From assembly GCF_000472425.1 (NCBI RefSeq), contig NZ_AXAI01000012.1, positions 18,817 through 82,816 of the forward strand: a stretch of DNA of 64,000 nucleotides, read 5' to 3'. A model generated the notes under the pieces. It was given only the letters and a program-made list of their open reading frames with translations. It had not been told where the DNA came from and made no database searches. The translations under genes were made by a program, and so were the position numbers. This document shows positions 1 through 8,132 of this stretch, piece by piece; the stretch's first letter is position 1, and every line of letters starts with the position of its first letter. Source of the DNA: Bradyrhizobium sp. Tv2a-2 (GTDB lineage: Bacteria > Pseudomonadota > Alphaproteobacteria > Rhizobiales > Xanthobacteraceae).

Positions 1-2
1 CG

Positions 3-392
3 CAGGTCGCGCTGATGCGCAACCCGCGCCGCAACACTGCGGTCGCCCGCACCGAGCCCGCGCCTGACCAGCAGTACCAGCAGCAATATTCGGATTCCGG
101 CGCGCCGGTGGTGCTGACGCCGCAGCCACAATATTTCCAGGGCCGCCGCCCCGTGCAGCGGGTTGACGATGGCTACATCTATCCGGCCGACGGCAGCTCG
201 GATGCGCAGGTCTATCCGGCGCCACGCGACAGCCGCCGCGTCTACAACGCGCAGGCCTATTCGCAATCACAGCCGCAGCCACAGCCACAGCCGCAGCAAT
301 ATTACAACAACCAGGGCTATCCGGCGCCGCAGGGCTATTACTACCAGCAGCGGCAGCAGTATTATCAGCCGCGCGGGTTGTACCAGAACTGA
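3..392 (+). CDS. C-terminal tail of an unidentified Q/Y/P-rich protein (5' partial)
   Basis: The reading frame is open from the first bases of the window, so the gene begins upstream and the ATG at 15 need not be its start. What remains is about 129 residues of low-complexity sequence dominated by Gln, Tyr and Pro, with runs such as QPQPQPQPQQYY near the end and no recognisable catalytic motif. Such tails occur on envelope-associated proteins of Bradyrhizobium, for example L,D-transpeptidases, but the catalytic part would lie outside the window and I cannot assign a family. A GC-rich hairpin with a T-rich tail follows the stop codon, consistent with this being the last gene of its transcript. 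Confidence 0.6.
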   Translation, partial: QVALMRNPRRNTAVARTEPAPDQQYQQQYSDSGAPVVLTPQPQYFQGRRPVQRVDDGYIYPADGSSDAQVYPAPRDSRRVYNAQAYSQSQPQPQPQPQQYYNNQGYPAPQGYYYQQRQQYYQPRGLYQN

Positions 393-421
393 CGCTCAAA
401 GGCTCAACGAGCGGACACAGG

Positions 422-445
422 CGGCCGTCGCGCAAGCGGCGGCCG
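422..445 (+). terminator. Rho-independent terminator after the first gene
   Basis: A 10-bp stem (422-431 with 436-445, one G.T pair) is closed by a GCAA tetraloop and followed by TCTTCGTTTCT. It lies 30 bases after the stop at 392. Confidence 0.6.
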
Positions 446-666
446 TCTTCGTTTCTGGCAACCGTCACGCGATTGTAAAGACCATCGCCTAAGCGCCGGT
501 AACTTCGGCGAAGAATTGACGAGCACCTGACGACACCGGCGCTTCGGGACCAATCCGTGGGATTCATGTTGCTTCTGTAACGCAACAAAGCCGACATCCA
601 CCTAGGATTCCTACGCCGCGATGCTCACCTTGGGTTGGCTGGTGGCGTCAACTTAGGAATCAAATC

Positions 667-864
667 GTGACAAGCAAAATCTCCCTCACCGTTGCGGTCT
701 TTCTCTTTGCACTCTCGGGTGCGGCCTTTGCGGGCACCGCACATGTCCCCACACACTCGACTACGGCGGCACAAGCCCGCCAGAGCTTCAACTGGGTTGT
801 CCCCTCGTCGGCCGATGAACCCAACGCGCATCGCTATCATGGCGGGCCGAAGTCGAACGACTGA
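667..864 (+). CDS. Small secreted protein of unknown function
   Basis: A 65-residue protein with a GTG start at 667, preceded by AGGA at 655-658. It begins with a clear Sec signal peptide: Lys4, a hydrophobic stretch over residues 6-18, and a likely cleavage site after AFA at about residue 22. The mature part is about 43 residues, hydrophilic, with no cysteines and ending in HRYHGGPKSND. I recognise no family. It is probably a small periplasmic or exported protein. It stands alone between a terminator-like hairpin and a convergent gene. Confidence 0.6.
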   Translation: MTSKISLTVAVFLFALSGAAFAGTAHVPTHSTTAAQARQSFNWVVPSSADEPNAHRYHGGPKSND

Positions 865-951
865 GGCCGTGGCTATCGGCGGCGGAAGGCCTGCGGCCGT
901 CCCCGGCCAGCACCGCCTTGATTTCAATCGCCAGCAGAAGCCGGGTTCACG

Positions 952-3228
952 CTATTCGCCATCCCTGAGCCGGCGATACACCGCGCCCAGGATATTCGAA
1001 TAATCGTCCGTCCAAACGCGCTCGCCCTCGGTCGGCTCAGTCTCGGCCCATTTGTCCGATGACGCGAGTTGGCCGACATCGGCGTCGTCGCGGGCCGAGA
1101 CGACGACGTCAGTGGCAAAAATATATTCGTCGTCGCGGCCGGAGTCCTCGTTGTAGACCCAGCTCTTGAGATCATTGGCGTCGGCGATGCTGACCACGAC
1201 GCTCTCGAGATCGAGATGCCGGTTGGAGACGTGCATCACGACCGCGCCCTGCGGAGCGAGCTTGTCCTTGTAGATCTTCATCGCCTGCTCGGTCGCGAGA
1301 TGGATGGGGATCGCATCCGACGAATACGCATCGACGATGATCAGGTCGTAGATGCCGTCGGGCTCCCTGGCGAAGGTCAGCCGCGCGTCGCCGATGACAG
1401 GCTTGAGGTCCGGCTGGCAGCTGTTGATGTAGTTGAAGTAGCGGGGATCGCGCGCGGCGTCGACCATGGTCTGGTCGATCTCGAAGAATTTCCAGCTTTC
1501 GCCGGGCTCGGCGGCGCAGGCGAGCGTCCCGGAGCCGACGCCGATCACTGCAACCCGCAGTGGCGCCGCCTTCCGCTCGCGGATCGCGGTGATGGCCTGA
1601 CCGATGCCGCCATCCTTGTGGTAATAGCTGATCGGCTCGGGCCGGCCCGTGACCGGCGAGCCGTCGTCGTTCAGGAATTTCTCCGCGCCATGGATGGTGG
1701 TGCCGTGCATCAGCACATGATACTGTCCGTTCGGCGTCACCACGATCTTGTGCACGCCGAAGAAGCTGCGCACCGTCTCGACGCGCCCATCGTCTGATGG
1801 ATAGGCGCGGATCATGACCAGCGCCACCACCACGGTCGCAAAGACCTTCCAACGATTGGCGTTGAACACGAGCGCAAGCGCTGCAGCGAGCAACGCGACT
1901 GAGCCCGCGACCCAGACGCGATGATCCTCGAGCCACACCCGGATCTCGCCGCCGGCATGCAACGCCGGTGCGATCAGCGCGACCGCAAGCACGGCGAGGA
2001 ATGGCCAGTACCAGCGGCTCCAGCGCGGCAGCCGCTCGCCGCCCGCGGGACGGCAGAGCGCGGCGAGCGCCAGCAGGATCGGATATTCGGCGATCCAGGA
2101 GAAAGTGAACGGCGCGATCAGTCCCGCGAACAGGCCGCCGAGCATGCCGCCAAAGGACAGCGCGACATAGAAGCCGGTGAGATATTTGGCTGCGGGTCGC
2201 GTGCGCGCGAGCTCGCCATGGCAAGCCATGGCGATGAGGAAGAAGCCGAGTTGGTGTCCGCCAAGGGTCAGCAAGAGGTTTTGCTCGCCGCCGACCGCGA
2301 GCAGGATGACGACGCCGGCAATCGCCAGCGGCTGCACCATCAGCACCCATCTGTGCGGCAAGAGCGGGCGGGACTGGAACACCAGGACCCAGGTCAGGAG
2401 ATAGAGCGATAGCGGCAGCACCCAGAGCAGCGGCGCGGCGGCGACGTCGGTCGAGATATGCGCTGTCACTGCGATCAGGAGGCCCGAGGGCACCGCGGCG
2501 AGAAAAATCCAGCGAGCGCGCAAGGTCCAGCTCGGCGGCGGCGCGGCCGTCTCCTCGGTCTGCAAGTCAGCCGCCGCCAATGCTGGCGAGCGTAACAGCA
2601 GCATGCCGCAGGAAGCGATCAGCACGATCAAGAGACCATAGCCCGCGCTCCACATCAGGTCCTGGGTGTGGAGCGTGAACATCGGCTCCAGCAGCACCGG
2701 ATAGGACAGCAGTGCGAGAAAACTGCCGATATTGGAGGAGGCGTAGAGGAAATACGGATCGGGCCCGGCAGGGTGGCCGGTGCGGACGAACCAGGCCTGC
2801 AGTAACGGATTGTTGGCGGCCAGCGCAAAGAACGGCAGCCCGATCGACAGCGCAAACAGGCCGAGCAGCCAGACGGCATAGCCCGAGGTCGGCGGATCGC
2901 CCCAGCCGGTCGCGATCGACAGCGGCAGCGTCGCCATCGCGACCACCAAGAGCAGGATATGGATCGCAACGGGAATGACGCGGTTTTTGATCCGCATCAG
3001 GAAATGCGCATAGGCATAGCCGGCCAGCAGAAGCGTCTGGAAAAACACCATCGCCACCGACCACACCGCCGGCGAACCGCCCAGCCGGGGCAATACCATC
3101 TTGGTGAACAGCGGCTGGACCGAGAACAGCAGCAACGCGCTGAGGAAAGTCGCCGCGGTATAGACCGACAGCACCAGCCGGTTGCGCGAGGCGGACGGCT
3201 GATCCTTAAGCAATTCGGCAGAGGACAT
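952..3228 (-). CDS. Membrane protein fused to a spermidine-synthase-like domain
   Basis: About 758 residues. The N-terminal two thirds is a multi-pass membrane region (many helices, MFS-like, starting VLSVYTAATFLSALLLFSV). The C-terminal third is a spermidine-synthase / SAM-methyltransferase-like fold with the glycine-rich loop VIGVGSGTLA, an acidic residue at the end of the next strand (FFEID) and IIVDAYSSDAIP. Such fusions are common in alphaproteobacteria and are usually annotated 'fused MFS/spermidine synthase'; I know of no settled substrate. The start at 3228 (MSSAELLK) is preferred over an upstream in-frame ATG at 3276 because GGAG lies 5 bases in front of it. Spermidine synthesis itself is not demonstrated by the sequence. 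Confidence 0.8.
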   Translation of the reverse strand: MSSAELLKDQPSASRNRLVLSVYTAATFLSALLLFSVQPLFTKMVLPRLGGSPAVWSVAMVFFQTLLLAGYAYAHFLMRIKNRVIPVAIHILLLVVAMATLPLSIATGWGDPPTSGYAVWLLGLFALSIGLPFFALAANNPLLQAWFVRTGHPAGPDPYFLYASSNIGSFLALLSYPVLLEPMFTLHTQDLMWSAGYGLLIVLIASCGMLLLRSPALAAADLQTEETAAPPPSWTLRARWIFLAAVPSGLLIAVTAHISTDVAAAPLLWVLPLSLYLLTWVLVFQSRPLLPHRWVLMVQPLAIAGVVILLAVGGEQNLLLTLGGHQLGFFLIAMACHGELARTRPAAKYLTGFYVALSFGGMLGGLFAGLIAPFTFSWIAEYPILLALAALCRPAGGERLPRWSRWYWPFLAVLAVALIAPALHAGGEIRVWLEDHRVWVAGSVALLAAALALVFNANRWKVFATVVVALVMIRAYPSDDGRVETVRSFFGVHKIVVTPNGQYHVLMHGTTIHGAEKFLNDDGSPVTGRPEPISYYHKDGGIGQAITAIRERKAAPLRVAVIGVGSGTLACAAEPGESWKFFEIDQTMVDAARDPRYFNYINSCQPDLKPVIGDARLTFAREPDGIYDLIIVDAYSSDAIPIHLATEQAMKIYKDKLAPQGAVVMHVSNRHLDLESVVVSIADANDLKSWVYNEDSGRDDEYIFATDVVVSARDDADVGQLASSDKWAETEPTEGERVWTDDYSNILGAVYRRLRDGE

Positions 3229-3352
3229 GAAAACTCCGGCAACAAACCCGGCAGGCAGGCCGGCGCAATGGAGCACATGGCAGTGACGCGGGCAATCGGG
3301 GGACGATCAAACCGCTGTGCCGGTCAGCATAAGTTCGTTATGTAATGCATCC

Positions 3353-3433
3353 GTCATTCCGGGGCGTCGCGTCAGCGACGAACCCGGAATCTCGAGATTC
3401 CAGGTTCGCCTCTTCGAGGCGCCCCGGAACGAC
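3353..3433. repeat. Palindromic intergenic repeat, family A
   Basis: Starts GTCATTCCGGGGCG and ends with its near complement (GCCCCGGAACGAC), with inner hairpins (GTCGCG/CGCGAC-like, CCCGGAATCTCGAGATTCC). This is the first of eight family A copies in the window. Each is about 80-110 bp, lies between genes and can fold as a cruciform or RNA hairpin. Confidence 0.85.
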
Positions 3434-3467
3434 GGTGCGAGAAATGGGTGCAACTAACTGAGCGAGC

Positions 3468-5075
3468 ATGAACGAGACGGACGTCGTCATCATCGGTGCG
3501 GGGCATAACGGCCTCGCTTGCGCTGCCTATCTGGCGGCAGCGGGCCTGCGCGTGAAGGTCGCGGAGCGGCGCAAGGTCGTCGGCGGCGCCGCGGTGACCG
3601 AGGAATTCCATCCCGGGTTCCGCAACTCGGTCGCGGCCTACACGGTGAGCCTGCTCAATCCGAAAGTCATCGCCGATCTTGCGCTCGCCGAGCACGGGCT
3701 CAAAATCGTCGAGCGCCGCGCGCAGAATTTCCTGCCCGCGCCCGACGGCAGCTATCTCCTCACCGGCGAGGGCCGCACCTTGCCGTCGGTCGCAAAGCTC
3801 AGCGCGCATGATGCGGAAGCGATCGCGGGCTTCTCGCGGGAGCTCGACTCCATCGCCGATGTGATCAGGCATTTGGTGCTGCGCGCACCGCCGAACCTGG
3901 TCGAGGGTTTCGGGTTCAATGCGATCGGCGAAGCCTTCAATGCGCTCGGCACCGCCGGCGTGTTGCAAAAATTGTCGCTGGCCCAGAAGCGCGACCTGCT
4001 CGATCTGTTCACGCGCTCGGCGGGCGAGATGCTGGACGAGCGTTTCGAGAACGACCTGGTCAAGGCGCTGTTCGGCTTCGACGCCATTGTCGGCAATTAT
4101 GCGAGCCCCTACGCGGCGGGCTCGGCCTATGTGATGCTGCATCATGCGTTCGGCGAAGTGAACGGCAAGAAAGGCGTCTGGGGCCACGCCATCGGCGGCA
4201 TGGGCGCGATTACGCAGGCATTGGCCCGCGCGGCCCGCGCACGCGGCGCCGAGATCGAGGTGAATGCCGGCGTGCGCGAGGTAATCGTGGAGAACCGTCG
4301 CGCTGTCGGCGTCTCCCTCGACAATGGCGAAACCATCCGCGCCAAATATGTCGCCGCCAACGTCAATCCAAAGCTGCTTTACACGCGCCTGATCGCGGCC
4401 GACGCGCTACCGGCGGACTTTCTGTCGCGCATGAAACACTGGCGCAACGGCTCCGGCACCTTCCGCATGAACGTAGCGCTTTCCCGCCTGCCTTCCTTCA
4501 CCGCGCTGGCGGGCGAAGGCGATCACCTCACCGCCGGCATCATCATCGCGCCGAGCCTCGCCTATATGGACCGCGCGTATCAGGATGCGCGCGAGCACGG
4601 CTGGAGCCGCGCGCCTGTCGTGGAGATGCTGATCCCCTCCACGCTCGACGATTCGCTGGCCCCTGCGGGCAGCCATGTCGCGAGCCTGTTCTGCCAGCAT
4701 GTGGCGCCGGAACTGCCTGACGGAAAAAACTGGGATGATCATCGCGAGGAGGTCGCCGACCTCATGATCGCGACCGTCGACGCCTTCGCGCCGGGCTTTG
4801 CGCAAAGCGTCGTCGGGCGGCAGATCCTGTCGCCGCTCGACCTGGAGCGCGAATTCGGCCTGCTCGGCGGGGATATCTTCCACGGCGCGCTGACCTTGAA
4901 TCAGCTGTTCTCGGCCCGCCCGATGCTGGGCCACGCCGACTACCGCGGCCCGCTGAAGGGCCTCTATCACTGCGGCTCCGGCGCCCACCCCGGCGGCGGC
5001 GTCACCGGCGCCCCCGGCCACAACGCCGCGCAGGTGATCTTGCGGGATCACAGGGCGTTGTTCGGAAGCCGTTGA
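3468..5075 (+). CDS. FAD-dependent phytoene-dehydrogenase-like oxidoreductase
   Basis: A 535-residue flavoprotein. Residues 5-33 carry the Rossmann dinucleotide-binding motif VVIIGAGHNGLACAAYLAAAGLR ending at Glu33, followed by the GGAAVTEE segment typical of the phytoene desaturase / amine oxidase clan. The C-terminus has the second FAD-contact motif with glycines (GLYHCGSGAHPGGGVTGAPG). Overall it looks like the PYROXD2 / 'NAD(P)/FAD-dependent oxidoreductase' group rather than a true carotenoid desaturase: no carotenoid genes are nearby. Length is normal for the group. The substrate is unknown. Confidence 0.85.
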   Translation: MNETDVVIIGAGHNGLACAAYLAAAGLRVKVAERRKVVGGAAVTEEFHPGFRNSVAAYTVSLLNPKVIADLALAEHGLKIVERRAQNFLPAPDGSYLLTGEGRTLPSVAKLSAHDAEAIAGFSRELDSIADVIRHLVLRAPPNLVEGFGFNAIGEAFNALGTAGVLQKLSLAQKRDLLDLFTRSAGEMLDERFENDLVKALFGFDAIVGNYASPYAAGSAYVMLHHAFGEVNGKKGVWGHAIGGMGAITQALARAARARGAEIEVNAGVREVIVENRRAVGVSLDNGETIRAKYVAANVNPKLLYTRLIAADALPADFLSRMKHWRNGSGTFRMNVALSRLPSFTALAGEGDHLTAGIIIAPSLAYMDRAYQDAREHGWSRAPVVEMLIPSTLDDSLAPAGSHVASLFCQHVAPELPDGKNWDDHREEVADLMIATVDAFAPGFAQSVVGRQILSPLDLEREFGLLGGDIFHGALTLNQLFSARPMLGHADYRGPLKGLYHCGSGAHPGGGVTGAPGHNAAQVILRDHRALFGSR

Positions 5076-5183
5076 TAAAGCTGTTCATGGCTTGTGGAGA
5101 AGCTGTTCGCCCGGGCGTGAAAAAGCGATGTCTCACGCTGGGGGAAATCGCCTCATGAAGTCGGGATATCCCTGTGGAGAACG

Positions 5184-5434
5184 GGTAGTGTCTCAGTTTG
5201 AAAGCGGTAAGTTTCGCAAGGGAGGGGCATGTGGTCAAACCACCTCTGAGGCTAAAGCCAGATCTAGAATGGTCCGATCTGGTGGCAGGACATGCGGCTG
5301 AAGAATTGATTGCCGGTCGGCTCATCGCGCCTGAGCGAGCAGACTTTGCGCAACGGATCATCGCGCAACAAATTCACATTTTTCTCATCTCGGGCCTTCG
5401 CCCAACCGATGAAAATTCAAACTGAGACACTACC
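5184..5434. mobile_element. 251-bp MITE-like element with 19-bp TIRs and 8-bp target duplication
   Basis: The left end GGTAGTGTCTCAGTTTGAA (5184-5202) is repeated as a perfect inverted copy at 5416-5434. The element is bracketed by a perfect 8-bp direct repeat, GGAGAACG, at 5176-5183 and 5435-5442. It has no transposase, so it would need one in trans. An 8-bp duplication and ends beginning GG are compatible with families such as IS1595 or ISL3 (family knowledge; not checked against a database). The perfection of the TIRs and duplication suggests a recent insertion. Confidence 0.85.
5198..5425 (+). CDS. ORF spanning the MITE-like element
   Basis: A 75-codon ORF that begins with TTG inside the left inverted repeat and stops with TGA inside the right one, so it fills the element almost exactly. 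The predicted product (starting KAVSFAREGH and ending PTDENSN) is helical-looking and resembles no domain I know. No Shine-Dalgarno is obvious. It could be a passenger protein, a remnant of a transposase terminus or an accidental open frame. Whether it is conserved among copies of the element would decide. Confidence 0.3.
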   Translation: MKAVSFAREGHVVKPPLRLKPDLEWSDLVAGHAAEELIAGRLIAPERADFAQRIIAQQIHIFLISGLRPTDENSN

Positions 5435-5533
5435 GGAGAACGTCCGACGGCGCTGTGGACGAATGGCCTGATCAGCTGTGCAAACGGCGTGACAGAGTTG
5501 TTGAAATCTGACCCGCAACTGTGGATGGCCGGC

Positions 5534-5767
5534 CTACGCCAGCGATCCGATCAGCGTCCGCAAATGGTCCTGTGCCATGCCCTGATGCTGCAGGAAGGCA
5601 TCGAGCTCGATGTCCTCATTGCCGCCCTCATGGCTCTGCCCGCGGCGGTGTGACCATTCGTGATAGACAAAAACCCGGCCGGTCTCGGTGTCGCGGGCGA
5701 GGTAGTACCAGTCCTCATCGCCCATCCCGAGATCGGAGGACGAGAAGGGCCGTCGCTGGATTGTCAT
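5534..5767 (-). CDS. Small conserved-looking hypothetical protein
   Basis: A 77-residue protein starting MTIQRRPFSSSDLGMGDEDW. The start is chosen at 5767 because GGAG lies 7 bases upstream; a longer in-frame ORF to 5872 has no such support and codes for compositionally biased sequence. The product is acidic, with the aromatic segment DEDWYYLARDTETGRVFVYHEW, and has no signal peptide or membrane helix. It is of the small orphan type found in Bradyrhizobium genomes. Function unknown. Confidence 0.6.
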   Translation of the reverse strand: MTIQRRPFSSSDLGMGDEDWYYLARDTETGRVFVYHEWSHRRGQSHEGGNEDIELDAFLQHQGMAQDHLRTLIGSLA

Positions 5768-5874
5768 GTGATCGCTCCAGTGAGATGGCGCAGCTGGTAG
5801 CCTAGCACAGGTTCTCGCACCACGGGCGATGGGCGCCGGCGCTTTGCATCTCCCGTGTCCACCAAAAGCCAAAT

Positions 5875-5900
5875 AACCCGTGCGAGGGATCGCACGGGTT
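5875..5900 (-). terminator. Rho-independent terminator of the pilin gene
   Basis: A perfect 11-bp stem (AACCCGTGCGA with TCGCACGGGTT) has a 4-base loop and, read on the minus strand, is followed by ATTTGGCTTTT. It lies 58 bases after the pilin stop codon. Confidence 0.8.
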
Positions 5901-5958
5901 CAATTGTCCATTCCTGATTGCCTTGGAGGGTCTGATCCCCCTGAGAAAGGGACAAATG

Positions 5959-6123
5959 TTATTTCAACGAACTGTTAACCGAGGTGAAGACGCCGCTGAG
6001 ATTGGTGCCGAGCCCGTTCACAGCGGCAATAATGGCCAAAGAAATGCCGGCGGCAATCAGGCCGTATTCGATCGCCGTCGCGCCGGAGTTATCCGACAGG
6101 AAATGCAAGAACTTACGAATCAA
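5959..6123 (-). CDS. Flp/Fap-type pilin
   Basis: A 54-residue type IVb (Flp) prepilin. The short leader IRKFLHFLSDNSG is followed by ATAIEYGLIAAGISLAIIAAV, the classic Flp processing region: cleavage after Gly, then a conserved Glu-Tyr in the hydrophobic N-terminal helix. Processing would be by a TadV/CpaA prepilin peptidase and assembly by a Tad secretion system, neither of which is in the window. The start is TTG at 6123, supported by GGAGG 5 bases upstream; an ORF reaching back to 6183 adds an unconserved Arg-rich segment. It is a single gene with its own terminator. Such lone pilin genes are common in Bradyrhizobium. Confidence 0.88.
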   Translation of the reverse strand: MIRKFLHFLSDNSGATAIEYGLIAAGISLAIIAAVNGLGTNLSGVFTSVNSSLK

Positions 6124-6280
6124 TGTCGCCTCCGTAATGTTGCGCCGGCTGCGGCCGGCAGTCCGCAGTTCTACGGGCAACATCCTAAGGTTGTTTGAAT
6201 GGTATCAGCGTAAGTTTTACGAAGGTGCCAGATAAGTTTTCGTCAAATCCGTCGCAACCTTTGTGGTTAATTTCTCGATA

Positions 6281-7213
6281 ATGACCTCACGCCCTTCCCC
6301 CGCCACCCACCGCGTCCGCTTCGCGATTTCAGACGAGCAGGCGGCGCGCCGCGTGGTCGACGTCCTCGCCGAGGTCTTCTTCGAGGGGGAAACGCCGGTT
6401 GCGGCCTCCGAGCGGCCGGACGGGCGCTGGGACGTCAGCGTGCATTTTGCTGAGGCGCCCGATCAAGGGCTGATGCGCGAGCTCGTGACCAATGCCGCCG
6501 GCGAAGAGGCCGCCCGCGGCATCGCTTTCGAAGTGGTCGAGGCCAAGGACTGGGTGAAGGCGAGCCTGGACGACCTCGTTCCCGTGCCGGCGGGACGGTT
6601 TGTGGTGCATGGCCAGCACGACCGCGCCCGCATCCCGCCAAACAAGATGGGCATCGAGATCGAGGCGGCGCTCGCCTTCGGCACCGGCCATCACGGCACC
6701 ACCCGCGGCTGCCTGTTGCTGCTCGATCACGTGCTGAAAGCACGGCAGGTGAGACGCGTACTCGACCTCGGCACCGGCACAGGCGTGCTCGCCATCGCCG
6801 CGGCCAAAGCAACTGCCAAAGGAACCGGCAAGGAGACCGCGAAGGCCCGCAGGAAACAGGTGCTGGCGAGCGATATCGATGCGCCCTCAGTCGAGGTTGC
6901 GCGAGAGAACGCGCGATTGAACGGGGTCGGCCCGCTCGTCAAGGTCATCCGCGCCACTGGCTTCTCGGCGCCGGACTTCGTGCAAAGCGGGCCGTTCGAT
7001 CTGGTGCTGGCCAATATCCTCGCCAATCCCCTGAAGCAGCTCGCCGGGCCGATGACGCGCCATCTGGCGCCGGGCGCGCTGGTAATCCTCTCCGGCCTGC
7101 TGACGTCCCAGGCAACCGGCATTATCGCCTCTTACCGGGCCCGCGGCCTGGTTCCGCTGCGGCATCTCAGGATAGAGGGCTGGAGCAGCCTGCTGCTTCA
7201 CTCCGTCAAATGA
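6281..7213 (+). CDS. prmA: Ribosomal protein L11 methyltransferase
   Basis: About 310 residues. It methylates ribosomal protein L11 with S-adenosylmethionine in the cytoplasm. The C-terminal catalytic domain shows AFGTGHHGTT, the SAM loop VLDLGTGTGVLAIAAA, the acidic end of strand 2 (ASDID) and the active-site-type motif LANILANPL. An unusual lysine/threonine/alanine-rich stretch (about residues 175-192) lies between the SAM loop and strand 2, where homologues are shorter. ATG 6281 gives the usual N-terminus; a GTG at 6263 is possible. The stop overlaps the next start (ATGA), so the two genes are probably translationally coupled. Confidence 0.92.
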   Translation: MTSRPSPATHRVRFAISDEQAARRVVDVLAEVFFEGETPVAASERPDGRWDVSVHFAEAPDQGLMRELVTNAAGEEAARGIAFEVVEAKDWVKASLDDLVPVPAGRFVVHGQHDRARIPPNKMGIEIEAALAFGTGHHGTTRGCLLLLDHVLKARQVRRVLDLGTGTGVLAIAAAKATAKGTGKETAKARRKQVLASDIDAPSVEVARENARLNGVGPLVKVIRATGFSAPDFVQSGPFDLVLANILANPLKQLAGPMTRHLAPGALVILSGLLTSQATGIIASYRARGLVPLRHLRIEGWSSLLLHSVK

Positions 7214-7716
7214 CCGACCGGAGTTGCGGGGACTGTACCCTCTGCTGCAAGGTCATGGCGGTCGAGGCGCTCGGCAAGCCAGGCGGCAGCTGGTGCGGCC
7301 ACTGCAAGCCCGGGCGCGGCTGCCTCATCTATGAAACGCGCCCCGATGAGTGTCGCAATTACAGCTGCCTGTGGCTTACCGACCGGTGGTTCGGCGACCA
7401 TTGGAAGCCGAGCCGGTCGAAACTGGTGCTGACAATGTCGGAGGACGGCATCGAAATCCGTTGCGATCCCGGCTTTCCCGACGCCTGGCGCAAGGAGCCA
7501 TTCCGCCGCGAGATCGCGCGGCTGGCGCAGGCCGGCGAGGCAGAAGATGTCACGGTGCTGGTCATCGTCGGGCAGCGGATGACGCTGATTACCGGAACAA
7601 GCGAATTCGACCTCGGCGTGGTCGGCCCAGGCGAACGCATCGTGCGGGAATTGGAAGGGACGCGCGTGATCGGCGCGAGCGTCGTCAAAACATCGATTGC
7701 CCAGGACGGCGGCTGA
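7210..7716 (+). CDS. YkgJ-like cysteine-cluster protein
   Basis: A 168-residue protein with a cysteine-rich N-terminal half: CGDCTLCC at residues 6-13, then CGHC, GC, EC and SC by about residue 53. This pattern is typical of the YkgJ / zinc-iron-chelating family, whose function is not established. The C-terminal half is an ordinary alpha/beta sequence without a recognisable motif. It overlaps prmA by four bases. There is no signal peptide, so it is probably cytoplasmic and binds a metal or iron-sulfur cluster. Confidence 0.75.
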   Translation: MTDRSCGDCTLCCKVMAVEALGKPGGSWCGHCKPGRGCLIYETRPDECRNYSCLWLTDRWFGDHWKPSRSKLVLTMSEDGIEIRCDPGFPDAWRKEPFRREIARLAQAGEAEDVTVLVIVGQRMTLITGTSEFDLGVVGPGERIVRELEGTRVIGASVVKTSIAQDGG

Positions 7717-7767
7717 AGAGCGACAACCGAAGATCCTGCGGGAAATTGAAGCCTATTCCATTGAAGC

Positions 7768-7950
7768 CTATTCCAATGGCTTCTGCGGCTCCGCGACTTC
7801 AGGACTGTTCTTGCTCAGGGCCCGCCTGGTGCGCGCCTCCGCCAGGCGATCCAGCAGCTGGACGAGGCGGCTGCGCTGCTTCTTTTCAGCGGCTACAGTG
7901 GGACTACGCCGAACCGGCGGCGAAAGCTTCTCAAACGTAAAGACCGGCAT
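7768..7950 (-). CDS. Small basic hypothetical protein
   Basis: A 60-residue protein, MPVFTFEKLSPPVRRSPTV then a Lys/Arg-rich helix (EKKQRSRLVQLLDRLAEARTRRAL). AGGGG lies 7 bases upstream of the ATG at 7950. There are no cysteines, membrane segments or known domain. The charged heptad-like helix could dimerise or bind nucleic acid, but that is only a guess. It is convergent with the YkgJ-like gene. Confidence 0.5.
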   Translation of the reverse strand: MPVFTFEKLSPPVRRSPTVAAEKKQRSRLVQLLDRLAEARTRRALSKNSPEVAEPQKPLE

Positions 7951-8132
7951 TGTGTTTCCCCTCGTCGTTGAGTTGAGACACCCTGGCGTTTCCCTGCATT
8001 CTCACTTTATCTCTTTGACCGCACTGTGACAGAAAACATTTGGCCTCGTCAACGCAGTCGGCGCATTCGGCCATAAGTTGTGCCAAATTGCACCTGACGA
8101 CGCAGTCCTGTCAGTCCTGAGGTTGCCGGATC

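Noticed and set aside
1172..2350. 392-codon frame on the same strand as the spermidine-synthase fusion
   Set aside because: It is the +1 frame of the real gene: Arg-rich, with no motif.
5416..5442. MITE end read as a Rho-independent terminator for the upstream flavoprotein
   Set aside because: The inverted arms are 213 bp apart and part of a transposable unit with a target duplication; no compact hairpin plus U-tract is present.
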